Below, piece after piece: positions 35,431-44,792 of a DNA stretch of 64,000 bases (positions are counted from its first letter, which is position 1; every line of letters begins with the position of its first letter). The notes beneath the pieces are model-generated. The model saw only the letters and a list, made by a program, of their open reading frames with translations, was not told the origin of the DNA and ran no database searches. A program made the translations under genes and the position numbers. This DNA is from Veillonella montpellierensis DSM 17217 (GTDB lineage: Bacteria > Bacillota > Negativicutes > Veillonellales > Veillonellaceae), in NCBI RefSeq assembly GCF_000426745.1, contig NZ_AUFY01000011.1:1-64000 (forward strand). The letters are read 5' to 3'.

Positions 35431-35587
35431 TAGGTGCATCATGATTCATATAACCATATTAGGAGCTCTTATAAGTTATAAGCAGTTGACTGTGTTAAAA
35501 CACTATTATTTACGAGGAGTAAATTGATTAGCAAGAGAACGCATACGCTGATAGACTGGTTAGCAAAGGATCGATAAAAATGACACT

Positions 35588-35626
35588 AAGGGATGATTTA
35601 CAAGTATTTGTTGTAAAACATCCCTT
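35588..35626. other. Hairpin beside the tRNA-Gly terminator
   Basis: AAGGGATGATTTACA pairs with TGTAAAACATCCCTT over 15 bases with one mismatch. The open frame across it is not a credible gene. It may be a second terminator for the tRNA transcript. Confidence 0.45.
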
Positions 35627-35633
35627 GTACATT

Positions 35634-35684
35634 AAAAAAGAAAGAGCTAACGAAGATAATAGTATCATTGTTGTTAGCTCTTTC
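35634..35684 (-). terminator. Terminator of the tRNA-Gly gene
   Basis: Read on the minus strand, GCTAAC-type arms (AAAGAGCTAAC / GTTAGCTCTTT) enclose a loop and are followed by a T-rich run, a few bases past the tRNA 3' end. Confidence 0.75.
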
Positions 35685-35695
35685 TATGTGTTTGG

Positions 35696-35769
35696 TGGAG
35701 CGGCTGATGGGAATCGAACCCACCTCTCAAGCTTGGGAAGCTCGCATTCTACCGATGAACTACAGCCGC
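35696..35769 (-). tRNA. tRNA-Gly (anticodon CCC)
   Basis: 74 bases including an encoded CCA. The acceptor stem GCGGCTG pairs with CAGCCGC, with discriminator T. The anticodon stem CGAGC / GCTTG (one G-U) holds the loop TTCCCAA, which gives anticodon CCC for codon GGG. The T arm GGTTCGATTCC is normal. It stands alone, flanked by the element remnant and metA. Confidence 0.95.
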
Positions 35770-36003
35770 ATAGAATACTTTACTATTATAGCATATTTCA
35801 TAGGTGGTTTGTCTATAGGTATAATCTATTACAAAATATAGGTTTTGAATATGAATTGCTATACAGATAATCATTTATTTATATAATAATTCTATGATAA
35901 GATGATACACATCAGCATTACTTGATAAATGCTAGTATAATAAAATGATTTATTATCAATATAATGTATTACCTCATGCAGCAATACTAGATAGGAGCAT
36001 GTT

Positions 36004-36948
36004 ATGCCAGTCACGGTTGTTAAAAATCTACCAGCTATTGAAAAGTTGGCACAAGAGAATATTTTTGTTATGGATACGATACGTGCAGAGTCACAAGATA
36101 TTCGCCCTTTAAATATATTAGTTGTGAATTTGATGCCTACCAAGGAAATTACAGAAACACAATTGCTTAGAGCCTTGAGTAATACTCCCTTACAATTAGA
36201 TGTTACGTTTTTACACACTGCTTCAAGGACAGCGAAACATGTAGCAGAAAGCCATTTGGAAAGCTTTTATCGAACGTTTGAAGAGATTAAAACGAAATAT
36301 TTTGATGGCATGATTATTACAGGCGCTCCAGTGGAGTTGATGGATTTTGAGGAAGTAGACTATTGGCAAGAATTATCTGATATTATGAATTGGAGCAATA
36401 GCCATGTTTACTCTAATTTGTACATATGCTGGGGTGCACAAGCCGCTATGTACTATCATTTTGGCATTCATAAAAAATTATTGACCTCAAAACTATTCGG
36501 CGTATTTGAAAATGAAATGTATGAAGATCATCCTATGTTAATGCGAGGGATGAATGAAATATTTTATATGCCCCATTCACGCCATACTACGGTGGATATG
36601 GATGAAGTTCAAGAACATGATGAATTACAAGTGCTTGCTGGATCCAAGGAAACAGGAGCCGCTATTGTTAGAAGCTTAGACAATCGGCATGTATTTATAT
36701 TCGGCCATGCAGAATATGATTGGAATACGTTAAAGTTAGAATATGAACGAGATAAAGCACTGGGACTCGATATAGAATTACCTAAGAACTATTATCCTGA
36801 TGATGATAGTACTAAGCGTCCTATTGTGCGTTGGAAATCGACAGCTACTATCTTATATACGAATTGGCTTAATTATTATGTGTATCAAGAAACGCCATTT
36901 ATAGCGAATCAAATTGAAAAAATGAAACGAATCTATGTGCAACGGTAG
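36004..36948 (+). CDS. metA: Homoserine O-acetyltransferase (MetA family)
   Basis: 314 residues. Acylates homoserine in methionine synthesis. The catalytic Cys142 (YICWGAQA) and the His235/Glu237 pair (FGHAEYD) are at canonical numbers. Position 111, in TGAPVEL, is Glu, the residue known from Bacillus cereus MetA to favour acetyl-CoA; succinyl-CoA enzymes such as E. coli MetA have Gly there. So this is predicted to make O-acetylhomoserine, the substrate of the sulfhydrylase encoded next. TATAAT at 35936 and a small inverted repeat around 35914-35933 lie upstream; no S-box was recognised. Confidence 0.93.
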   Translation: MPVTVVKNLPAIEKLAQENIFVMDTIRAESQDIRPLNILVVNLMPTKEITETQLLRALSNTPLQLDVTFLHTASRTAKHVAESHLESFYRTFEEIKTKYFDGMIITGAPVELMDFEEVDYWQELSDIMNWSNSHVYSNLYICWGAQAAMYYHFGIHKKLLTSKLFGVFENEMYEDHPMLMRGMNEIFYMPHSRHTTVDMDEVQEHDELQVLAGSKETGAAIVRSLDNRHVFIFGHAEYDWNTLKLEYERDKALGLDIELPKNYYPDDDSTKRPIVRWKSTATILYTNWLNYYVYQETPFIANQIEKMKRIYVQR

Positions 36949-37097
36949 AAAATTTTAGGATATATTGATTATCTGGGATAGCTAACATAGCTGACATAAG
37001 CTATTGAGCAATAGAATATATATTTCTTATAGTTTTAGACTATACCTATGCATACATAATTACTATGATGAAATCTAGCATATATGCTGTATTTGTG

Positions 37098-37126
37098 TAG
37101 ACAAAGAAGTTAAAACATAGTAAAAT
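37098..37126 (+). promoter_or_regulatory. Promoter of the O-acetylhomoserine sulfhydrylase gene
   Basis: TAGACA (37098-37103), 17-base spacer, TAAAAT (37121-37126). Five of six matches in each hexamer. It implies a leader of about 75 bases, holding the hairpin ATAGTAG / CTACTAT (37156-37178). Confidence 0.7.
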
Positions 37127-37207
37127 GATATGCATTAAGAGAAGAAAGAGATAATATAGTAGCGTGAGAAACTACTATGGGTGTAGAAAAAAGAAGGAGA
37201 GATCATT

Positions 37208-38482
37208 ATGAGTACACAGTATAAATTTGAAACATTACAATTGCATGCAGGTCATACCATTGACCCTACCGGTGCTAGAGCAGTACCGATTTACCAATCT
37301 ACAAGTTTTGTATTTAAAGATGCAGAGCAAGCGGCAGCACGATTTGCCTTAACAGATCCAGGTGCTATTTATTCTCGATTGGGAAACCCTACTAATGATG
37401 TGCTAGAAAGTCGTGTGGCCCAATTAGAAGGTGGCGCCGGTGCCATTTCTGTTGGTTCAGGTTCCGCTGCCATTACCTACGCCATTATGAATGTAGCTGA
37501 TGCAGGTGATAATATTGTTGCAGCATCTACGTTGTATGGTGGTACGTATTGCTTATTTAGTACTACTTTAGAACGGGTTGGCATCCATACGAATTTTGTA
37601 AATCCAGATCGGTTAGAAGAATTTGAAGCGGCCATTGATGATCGCACTAAAGCGATTTATATTGAATCCATTGGAAATCCAAATATTAATTTGGTAGATA
37701 TACAAGCTGTTGCTGATATTGCACACAAGCATAACATTATTTTGATCGTGGATAATACATTTGGTGGCGGTGGCTATTTAATCCGTCCAATTGAACATGG
37801 GGCAGATGTGGTTGTTCATTCGGCTACTAAATATTTAGGTGGTCATGGCACTACCATTGCAGGTATTATTGTGGAAAGTGGTAAGTTCGATTATAGAGCC
37901 AGCGGTAAATATCCTCATTTTACAGAAGGAGATGAACACTACAACGGTCTTAAATGGTCTGATTTACCGACACCGTTTACTGTAAAAGTGCGAGCACAAC
38001 TACTTCGTGATACAGGTGCTACCTTGGCACCACTATCGGCTTTTTCGATTATTCAAGGCATTGAAACATTGTCCTTGCGTGTGGAACGTCATGTAGAAAA
38101 TACTAGAAAGGTAGTTGAGTTTCTATCAAACCATGAAAAAGTAGCGTGGGTGAATTATCCAGAACTTCCTACGAGTCCATATAAACACTTAGCGGATAAG
38201 TACTTTACGAAAGGTGTAGGAGCTATTTTTACCTTTGGCATTACAGGTGGCAAAGAAGCTGGCGTACGATTTGTGGATGCATTGCATATTTTTTCTAATT
38301 TGGCAAATGTAGCTGATGCGAAGTCATTAGTAATTCATCCAGCTAGTACAACGCATGCACAATTAAATGAAGAAGAACAACGGGCTGCAGGTGTATCAGA
38401 AGATATGATTCGTTTGTCAGTGGGCATTGAAAATATTGACGATTTATTAGAAGATTTAGAACAAGCACTAGCAAAAGCATAA
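37208..38482 (+). CDS. metY: O-acetylhomoserine sulfhydrylase
   Basis: 424 residues, the size of MetY rather than of the shorter MetB/MetC. A Cys/Met-metabolism PLP enzyme, with the PLP-binding lysine in [14 protein letters not shown] (about 206) and [12 protein letters not shown] near residue 58. It joins O-acetylhomoserine with sulfide to give homocysteine directly. Together with the Glu111 MetA upstream it completes direct sulfhydrylation. AGGAGAG precedes the start by 6 bases. Confidence 0.94.
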   Translation: MSTQYKFETLQLHAGHTIDPTGARAVPIYQSTSFVFKDAEQAAARFALTDPGAIYSRLGNPTNDVLESRVAQLEGGAGAISVGSGSAAITYAIMNVADAGDNIVAASTLYGGTYCLFSTTLERVGIHTNFVNPDRLEEFEAAIDDRTKAIYIESIGNPNINLVDIQAVADIAHKHNIILIVDNTFGGGGYLIRPIEHGADVVVHSATKYLGGHGTTIAGIIVESGKFDYRASGKYPHFTEGDEHYNGLKWSDLPTPFTVKVRAQLLRDTGATLAPLSAFSIIQGIETLSLRVERHVENTRKVVEFLSNHEKVAWVNYPELPTSPYKHLADKYFTKGVGAIFTFGITGGKEAGVRFVDALHIFSNLANVADAKSLVIHPASTTHAQLNEEEQRAAGVSEDMIRLSVGIENIDDLLEDLEQALAKA

Positions 38483-38509
38483 GTGGTGTAGAATTTCATA
38501 GAATGATTG

Positions 38510-38544
38510 AAAACGGGAAACAAAGTAGGAGTTTCCCGTTTTTT
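38510..38544 (+). terminator. Intrinsic terminator after metY
   Basis: AAAACGGGAAAC pairs with GTTTCCCGTTTT, followed by more T. Clear sigma-independent stop. The rest of the gap to 38763 shows nothing else. Confidence 0.9.
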
Positions 38545-38763
38545 GTCGAATATATATAAAGACAGATATTCATTTAGTATTGTAGTGTAAGTGTATGTAG
38601 AATGTTACAACCTTCTATCTATGGCATGTATGATATCTAGTGTACAGTGAGGTAGACGTATTTTTATGATAAGAGACATCCAGTTATCGTGAGTGATTGG
38701 GATTAGAGTGAGCAAGCGACAGTATTAGTGGTGTTATGTATACAATAGAGGAGTGGTATATGT

Positions 38764-39717
38764 ATGAATCCAAAAGTGGTTATTGCCAATGCGTTTAAAA
38801 TGAATTATGATAAGAAACTAGATTTTTCAGTAATTAAGGGACATGTTGAAGCCTATGATGATACCACGGCAGATGAGTTATTATTGCGCATTCAAGACGC
38901 GAATGTGTTAGTCACCAAAGAGATGCCCGTAACAGCTAGCATGATTGATAGATTTCCTGGTTCGGTTACATTACTAGTAGAGGCAGGTACGGGGTATAAT
39001 AATATTGATATTGAGGCGGCCACTAAGAAAGGTATTACTGTATGTAATATTCCAGCCTATAGTTCAGAGCGTGTAGCTCATACAGCAATTATGATGGTCT
39101 TACAATTATCATCTATGATGCAACAACAAATTCGCATGTTACAGGCCAAGGATTATAGAAATTTTACGGACCATTTGATGGTTCCTCACAGAGAAGTCAA
39201 TGGAAAGACAATTGGTCTTATTGGTTGTGGCGGCATAGGTACAGTGGTCATGAAAGTGGCTCGCGCCTTAGATATGAACGTATTAATCTATAAGCGTCAT
39301 CCAGGTCATAATGAACCAGGTGTTACGTATGTTACATTGCCTGAACTATTGGCCCAGTCTGATTATGTGTCTTTGCATTGTCCATTAACAGAAGAAACGA
39401 AACATATTATCGATGCTAAGGCTTTGAAGAGTATGAAAGACAGCGCTTTTTTAATTAACACTGCTCGCGGTGCATTAGTAGACGAAAAAGCGTTGATTGC
39501 TGCGTTAGTACATCATGACATTGCTGGAGCAGGTCTTGATGTACAGGAAGTAGAGCCGCCAGCTATGGATAGTCCACTTTATACATTAGATAATGTGATT
39601 ATTACGCCACATATGGGATGGAAAGGATTAGAAACAAGAGAACGGTTAGTAAGTATTATTGCTGATAATATAGAACAATTTTTTAATGGTACACCAATTA
39701 ACGTAGTTAATGGATAA
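38764..39717 (+). CDS. D-2-hydroxyacid dehydrogenase (NAD-dependent)
   Basis: 317 residues. Rossmann NAD-binding motif GLIGCGGIGTVV at about 153, substrate-binding and catalytic Arg in NTARGALVDE at about 235, and catalytic His in ITPHMGW at about 283. The VEAGTGYNNID segment near 75 is also typical. Relatives reduce hydroxypyruvate, glyoxylate, pyruvate or 2-oxo-isocaproate; the substrate cannot be fixed from sequence. Its own terminator follows and is shared with the convergent dipeptidase gene. Confidence 0.88.
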   Translation: MNPKVVIANAFKMNYDKKLDFSVIKGHVEAYDDTTADELLLRIQDANVLVTKEMPVTASMIDRFPGSVTLLVEAGTGYNNIDIEAATKKGITVCNIPAYSSERVAHTAIMMVLQLSSMMQQQIRMLQAKDYRNFTDHLMVPHREVNGKTIGLIGCGGIGTVVMKVARALDMNVLIYKRHPGHNEPGVTYVTLPELLAQSDYVSLHCPLTEETKHIIDAKALKSMKDSAFLINTARGALVDEKALIAALVHHDIAGAGLDVQEVEPPAMDSPLYTLDNVIITPHMGWKGLETRERLVSIIADNIEQFFNGTPINVVNG

Positions 39718-39719
39718 TT

Positions 39720-39758
39720 AAAAAGCACTGATAGTAAGCATGTACTATCAGTGCTTTT
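39720..39758. terminator. Bidirectional terminator between two convergent genes
   Basis: AAAAAGCACTGATAGTA and TACTATCAGTGCTTTT form a stem of about 15 base pairs with T-runs on both strands. It can end both the dehydrogenase and the dipeptidase transcripts. Confidence 0.9.
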
Positions 39759-39788
39759 GGTGTATATAGATTTTCTAAGAATCAGTTA

Positions 39789-41234
39789 TTATAGTTGTTT
39801 AAGTAAGGCTACTAAATACGTATATATACGTGTGACAGATGGTAAATATACTTTTTCTTCTGGTGTATGAGCACCAGTGATAGTTGGACCAAAACTAATC
39901 ATTTGCGTATTTGGTAAAGCACCTTTTAATAAACCACATTCAAGGCCAGCGTGGATGGCTGTTACCTTTGGCTCTTTGCCAAACATCGTTGTATATAAGC
40001 TAATAGCTTGTTCTTCTAATTTAGATCCCGCATCATATTCCCAAGCAGGATAACTACCAATTACTTCATGTTGTAAGCCTAGTACATCGGCTAGGCGCAA
40101 TAATTTGTCTTTAATAAATGCTAATGTATTTCTATTGGAACTGCGAATGGAGATTAATATGTCAATCGTATGATCAGATTCTTTGACAATGGCTAAATTA
40201 TTACTAGCTTCCACTAAATTATCTAAGGATTGACTCATTGAAAATACGCCATTAGGGGCTAAGAATAAGAATGTAATTAATGCTTCAGTAGTGTCATCGG
40301 CATAGACCGTATTAGGTATAGTTGCATCGGTAACAACAATCGTTAAATCTTTGTCTTGTGGCGTAAACTCTGCACGATATGCTAGTGCTTTAGCAATAAA
40401 CCAGTTTTTAATAGCCGGTACATCTTCTTTTTTTACCGTTAGTAGACAAGTTGCCTTACGAGGAATGGCATTATGTTTTGAACCGCCGTGAAAGTTAGCA
40501 AGTTGGTAGGAATATTCATGAGATAGGTCATAAAGAGCTCTGGCTAGTATTTGCAATGCATTAGCCCGTTGTTTATGGATTTCAATGCCAGAGTGGCCAC
40601 CTAGTAATCCATCAATCGATATTTCTAATGCAGCATCATAGATGTCACTTGGATATTCTCTAAGTAAAGGAATACCTACATCGATACGGCAACCGCCAGC
40701 ACAACTTACGATAAACTCTCCTTCTACTTCTGTATCGATGTTGAGTAAATACTGACCTTGAAGGGCACCTTTTTTGATGGCTGCAGCCCCTTCCATACCA
40801 GTTTCTTCGTTAGTGGTAAATAGACCTTCTAGTGGACCGTGGGCAATGGTAGAAGAATCAAAGACTGCTAATGCCATAGCTACTCCCATTAAATTATCGG
40901 CTCCTAAGGTTGTTTTGTCAGCGTGCATCCATTCGCCATCTATAATACAGGTGATAGGATCTTTTGTGAAATCATGCGTTGCGTCGGCACTTTTTTCGCA
41001 GACCATATCGATATGACCTTGTAAAATGATGGAAGGTCTATCTTCATATCCTGGCGAAGCTGGTTTGCGCATGATTACATTCCATTGTTCATCCTGTGAT
41101 ACTTCTAAGTGTCGATCCTTGGCAAATTTTACTAGGAAATCACTAATTGCTTTTTCATTGCCGGATCCACGAGGAATTTTGTTCATAGTGGTAAATAAAT
41201 CTAATACAACTTGTGAATCTACATTTGCATTCAT
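39789..41234 (-). CDS. pepD: Aminoacyl-histidine dipeptidase (Xaa-His dipeptidase)
   Basis: 481 residues, M20C metallopeptidase. LQGHIDMVCEK (about 76) and TLGADNLMGVAMAL (about 113) carry zinc ligands; NEETGMEGA (about 145) holds the catalytic Glu pair. Cleaves dipeptides such as Xaa-His and broader substrates in the cytoplasm. The ATG at 41234 follows GAGAGGTG by a proper distance; the GTG three codons upstream is part of that site. No gene is seen in the 301-base gap between it and the asparaginase gene. Confidence 0.93.
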   Translation of the reverse strand: MNANVDSQVVLDLFTTMNKIPRGSGNEKAISDFLVKFAKDRHLEVSQDEQWNVIMRKPASPGYEDRPSIILQGHIDMVCEKSADATHDFTKDPITCIIDGEWMHADKTTLGADNLMGVAMALAVFDSSTIAHGPLEGLFTTNEETGMEGAAAIKKGALQGQYLLNIDTEVEGEFIVSCAGGCRIDVGIPLLREYPSDIYDAALEISIDGLLGGHSGIEIHKQRANALQILARALYDLSHEYSYQLANFHGGSKHNAIPRKATCLLTVKKEDVPAIKNWFIAKALAYRAEFTPQDKDLTIVVTDATIPNTVYADDTTEALITFLFLAPNGVFSMSQSLDNLVEASNNLAIVKESDHTIDILISIRSSNRNTLAFIKDKLLRLADVLGLQHEVIGSYPAWEYDAGSKLEEQAISLYTTMFGKEPKVTAIHAGLECGLLKGALPNTQMISFGPTITGAHTPEEKVYLPSVTRIYTYLVALLKQL

Positions 41235-41432
41235 GTATAGCACCTCTCTTATTGTGAATAATTCTAGTTAGTTAGAAAATAGTCATATCAATGAATATAT
41301 TCTCACTATTACATTATCATATTGCTAGAGATATGACAAAGCTTTCTAGCAAAGAATAGTATATTTGATATACAATATTAATATAAGATAGAAATAAATA
41401 AGGCTACATGGAGTAACCTAGAGATACAATAA

Positions 41433-41502
41433 AGCACCGCAACAAGGCGTATATTAATAGTGATGGCGCGTTATCACTATAGCGTAGTCTTGTTGTAGTG
41501 CT
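41433..41502 (+). promoter_or_regulatory. Nested hairpin in the asparaginase leader
   Basis: Outer arms AGCACCGCAACAAG and CTTGTTGTAGTGCT pair with one internal mismatch zone; within the loop, ATAGTGAT pairs with ATCACTAT (41457-41480). It lies 34 bases before the asparaginase start and has no T-run after it. It matches no riboswitch class that I recognise. Confidence 0.5.
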
Positions 41503-41535
41503 AGTACGAGTAGAGTAGAGTAGGAGTATATTGTT

Positions 41536-42516
41536 ATGACAAGTAAAAAAATCGTCTTAATTGGTACTGGTGGAACAATAGCAGGAAAAGGTAGTTCTGC
41601 GACTGATTTAATAGGATATACATCTGGCGTTCTATCATTGCAAGATATTATCTCATCTGTACCGGATATAAAATCCTATGGCCCCTTTGAATATATTCAG
41701 TTTTCTAATATGGAAAGTTCTGATATTATGCCAGATACTTGGTTATCATTGGCACAATTAGTAGAGTCTGTTGTAGAAGAAGATGATGTGGCAGGTGTGA
41801 TTATTACACATGGCACCGATAGTATGGAAGAAACAGCTTATTTTTTACATCTTACGGTACATACGAGAAAACCCATCGTCATAACAGGAGCTATGAGGCC
41901 AGCTGGCTCTATTAGTGCTGATGGACCGCTCAACTTATTATATGCAGCACAATTAGTGCGTACAGAAGATAGCGCGGCTAAGGGTGTACTTGTTGCTCTT
42001 AATGGTTATATAGATAGTGCTAGAGATGTGACGAAAATGAATACAACGAATGTGGACACCTTTGGTAATTCTGTATTTGGTCATATGGGAATCATACAAA
42101 ATGGGAAAGCGTACTTTTACTACACTTCCACTAAAAAACATACGTATCAATCACAGTTTTTTGCTAAGTCACTACACTCCTTGCCTAATGTGGCGATTGC
42201 CTATTGTTATGCAGGTATAGACCCTCAATTATTACAAGCTATATTGAGTACACGACCAGAAGGATTGATCCTGGTAGGGTTAGGACATGGGACTATTCCT
42301 GAACAGATTCGTAAGATTACTAAAGGACTTTCCATTCCCGTTGTGCGCGCTTCACGTACGCATGGTGGTATGGTATCTTCTCTAGGTTCTGATCAATTGG
42401 CTAATTATTTAGTGAGTGGCACACTAAATCCTATGAAAGCACGTATTTTGTTGATGTTAGCCTTAACAAAAACCACAGACAGAGAACGTATAGAAACGTG
42501 GTTTGAGGAGTATTAA
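41536..42516 (+). CDS. ansA: L-asparaginase, cytoplasmic
   Basis: 326 residues with no signal peptide. The first nucleophile lies in GTGGTIAGKG (residue 10 region) and the second active-site block is ITHGTDSMEETAYFL (about 93). Hydrolyses asparagine to aspartate and ammonia; aspartate can feed fumarate and succinate formation in an anaerobe. It has GTAGGAG as ribosome binding site and a structured leader. It is convergent with cbiZ, 35 bases apart, with only a weak 5-bp hairpin between them. Confidence 0.92.
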   Translation: MTSKKIVLIGTGGTIAGKGSSATDLIGYTSGVLSLQDIISSVPDIKSYGPFEYIQFSNMESSDIMPDTWLSLAQLVESVVEEDDVAGVIITHGTDSMEETAYFLHLTVHTRKPIVITGAMRPAGSISADGPLNLLYAAQLVRTEDSAAKGVLVALNGYIDSARDVTKMNTTNVDTFGNSVFGHMGIIQNGKAYFYYTSTKKHTYQSQFFAKSLHSLPNVAIAYCYAGIDPQLLQAILSTRPEGLILVGLGHGTIPEQIRKITKGLSIPVVRASRTHGGMVSSLGSDQLANYLVSGTLNPMKARILLMLALTKTTDRERIETWFEEY

Positions 42517-42551
42517 TTGGTGATACTATATAGCAGAAATACTCTCTTCTG

Positions 42552-43277
42552 TTAGAATGTGGTTAATGATGCAACTAAACCTTGGCGAACTGCTTTGGCT
42601 AGCGTATCGCCAAATAATGAGAAGGTACCAGCATCAGTCAAAATGTCACCAGATGTATCGATGGTAAGAATAATGCCATCAGTGGCGGATCCAGTTGCGA
42701 TAGAGGTCGATTGAAGGCTAGAAATATTAGTATCCTGTAGCGCTGCTGATTTAGCTTCTGTTATAGTGATAAGGGCTTTAGCCATAGCACCGTCAGTTAA
42801 CGCCTTATTCGTAAAGGCTAAAATATTAATAGTTCCCGGTGGACAGAATTCTCCCTTTTCTTCCTTATAATGGTAACCGTCACCAGCAGTGTGTGCAGTT
42901 TGTTCAATGCCAGCAGTAATTATTGTTTCTACGATGCAATCATCTTGTACGACTTTGGTATACACATGTTTTGTCATATCGGCAGAAGTAAGTAGAGCCG
43001 TACAAAAATGAATGGGCAAGTCCAATGTTTCAAATTCACTAGCTAAATAGTTAGCCACAGAACCACCTGGTAAGTCTTGCTCTGTAGTAATGAAAAAATT
43101 TAATTTTTGATTGCGAACTGCTAGGGTATGATGATATCCTCCGTTTAATTGACCTGTACTTAGTGAGTAATGTATATCATCAAAAGTAATCGTTAGGGAA
43201 TTTGTATCATAATGAACATGACCACCAGTAGCTAACTGAGTGGGTGCTGGAAAAGGTGTAATCTTAGATGTATGCAT
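42552..43277 (-). CDS. cbiZ: Adenosylcobinamide amidohydrolase-like protein (CbiZ family)
   Basis: 241 residues. Family features are STGQLNGGYHH near 40, GGSVANYLASEF, TAGIEQTAHTAGD near 122, CPPGTINILAF near 145, and the strongly conserved TEAKSAALQD near 174 with TGSATDGIIL after it. CbiZ cleaves the aminopropanol side chain of adenosylcobinamide to give adenosylcobyric acid for cobinamide salvage. No other cobalamin gene is in the window, so it acts with genes elsewhere. Family call by motif recall. Confidence 0.8.
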   Translation of the reverse strand: MHTSKITPFPAPTQLATGGHVHYDTNSLTITFDDIHYSLSTGQLNGGYHHTLAVRNQKLNFFITTEQDLPGGSVANYLASEFETLDLPIHFCTALLTSADMTKHVYTKVVQDDCIVETIITAGIEQTAHTAGDGYHYKEEKGEFCPPGTINILAFTNKALTDGAMAKALITITEAKSAALQDTNISSLQSTSIATGSATDGIILTIDTSGDILTDAGTFSLFGDTLAKAVRQGLVASLTTF

Positions 43278-43576
43278 AATGACCTCATAATGATGGTAAT
43301 AAAATATAGTATACTGTATCTATGATGAGAAGGAGTATAGTACAGTAAATTTGAATCGTGACACTATGGACACGTATTGGGTGTAAGAAGCTACCTATCA
43401 TACCGTTATTATAATTGATAATCATACTGTGATATAACGTCCTTTAAATGATTGCTATAGCATATTAGTAAGTATATCATGGACATAGATAATTGACTAA
43501 TTTTATATAGAAAAGAAACTTGTATAGAGATAAGACGACACAAAAAAGATTGATTTCCACGTGGTATCACTAGATA

Positions 43577-43585
43577 TGGTATACT
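43577..43585 (+). promoter_or_regulatory. Extended -10 promoter of the MscS-type channel gene
   Basis: TGGTATACT, an extended -10, lies 35 bases before the start. The rest of the divergent gap (43278-43576) is AT-rich with no gene; it also holds the palindrome CCACGTGG near 43557. Confidence 0.55.
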
Positions 43586-43619
43586 ATAAGGGATGTATTA
43601 TTAATAGAAAGAGGCCCCT

Positions 43620-44537
43620 ATGTTTGAATTTTTTGATTCTATAAAACTATCCATTGATAAAGGTTTTTTTGCTGTTGAAAACATTCAATATTGGTTAATA
43701 GCACATATAACTGATTTATTATTAGCCATTGTTACATTTGTTATAGGGCAAGCGATTGCACGGCTGTTAAGACGGGCCATCGATCGAATTATTGCGCGCA
43801 CAAAATATGATAAGACAGTCATGAACTTTGTCAGCCAAATTGTGTATTACATGATGATTGCCGTTGTTGTCTTGATGGCAGCAGATCAAATGGGCATTCC
43901 TATGACATCCTTTATAGCTGGTTTTGGTGCTATCGGTATCGGTATTGGCTTAGCATTGCAAAATAATATGTCTAATTTTGCATCTGGCTTAATGATACTT
44001 TTTTTTCAAACCTTTAAAGTAGGCGACTATATCGTAGTTGACGGCGCAGAGGGAACTGTTAAAAATATTCACCTCATGAATACAGCCATTGTAACAAGAG
44101 AAAACAAAACTGTATTTATTCCTAATTCTTTATTGACCTCTCAAAAATTAACGAATAGTAGCTATATGAAGAAACGGTACATTCAGTTTGTCTTTGATAT
44201 TAGTTATGATAATGATCATCATAAGGCGATTAAGTTGTTAAAAGAAATTTTTAAAGCGAATAAATTAGTGTTAAATGCGAATCACATGGAAATTGGTATT
44301 ATTGCTTTTGGCGACAATTCGGTACAAATTAGAGCCATGCCATTGGTGAAAAATGAAAATTATTGGGCCGTCTACTATCGTACTATGTCAGAAGTGAAAG
44401 ATAAATTTGACGCTAATGGTATTGATATTCCATACCCACAGCGTGTGGTATATGTAAAGGAAGCTGTGGAGAACACACAAGAACCTGTAAGTGATGTGAA
44501 AGAAACCGCTTCTGATATAAAAAATACACAAGCTTAG
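43620..44537 (+). CDS. Small-conductance mechanosensitive channel (MscS family)
   Basis: 305 residues. Three membrane segments at about 25-50, 70-90 and 95-125; the third is the Gly/Ala-rich pore helix (GFGAIGIGIGLALQNN). The cytosolic beta domain (VGDYIVVDGAEGTV, FIPNSLLTSQKLTN) and alpha/beta domain follow. Opens under membrane tension to release solutes in hypo-osmotic shock. The acidic C-terminal 30 residues (VSDVKETASDIKN) are an extra, probably flexible tail. The 255-base gap after it holds only a weak hairpin (CGAGTC / GACTCG) without T-run. Confidence 0.93.
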   Translation: MFEFFDSIKLSIDKGFFAVENIQYWLIAHITDLLLAIVTFVIGQAIARLLRRAIDRIIARTKYDKTVMNFVSQIVYYMMIAVVVLMAADQMGIPMTSFIAGFGAIGIGIGLALQNNMSNFASGLMILFFQTFKVGDYIVVDGAEGTVKNIHLMNTAIVTRENKTVFIPNSLLTSQKLTNSSYMKKRYIQFVFDISYDNDHHKAIKLLKEIFKANKLVLNANHMEIGIIAFGDNSVQIRAMPLVKNENYWAVYYRTMSEVKDKFDANGIDIPYPQRVVYVKEAVENTQEPVSDVKETASDIKNTQA

Positions 44538-44792
44538 CACTTGCGTAGCATGAATAGATAGGATATAAAAAACGAGTCATACAGACTCGCATGAAAGCGT
44601 TGCTATGTAAATCGATATGGTTGATAATGAGGTAGGTACAATATGTAAAATACTATTAATTATAAACATATATGTGAAAGATGTAAGCCTACAATCGTGT
44701 AGATTATGTATGGATGGTATGTATCGGCTACCATCGCATAGATAGAACGTTAGAATTGTGAATGTGTAGTTAGTAGAAGTGAGCGTGTGTAT

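Noticed and set aside
35580-35870. Open frame of 96 codons on the plus strand
   Set aside because: It runs through the hairpin at 35588-35626, the terminator and the antisense of the tRNA-Gly gene; no ribosome binding site and no protein-like features.
36949-37207. S-box (SAM-I) riboswitch before metY
   Set aside because: The leader from the predicted promoter is too short, and I see neither the conserved S-box core nor a terminator hairpin with T-run.
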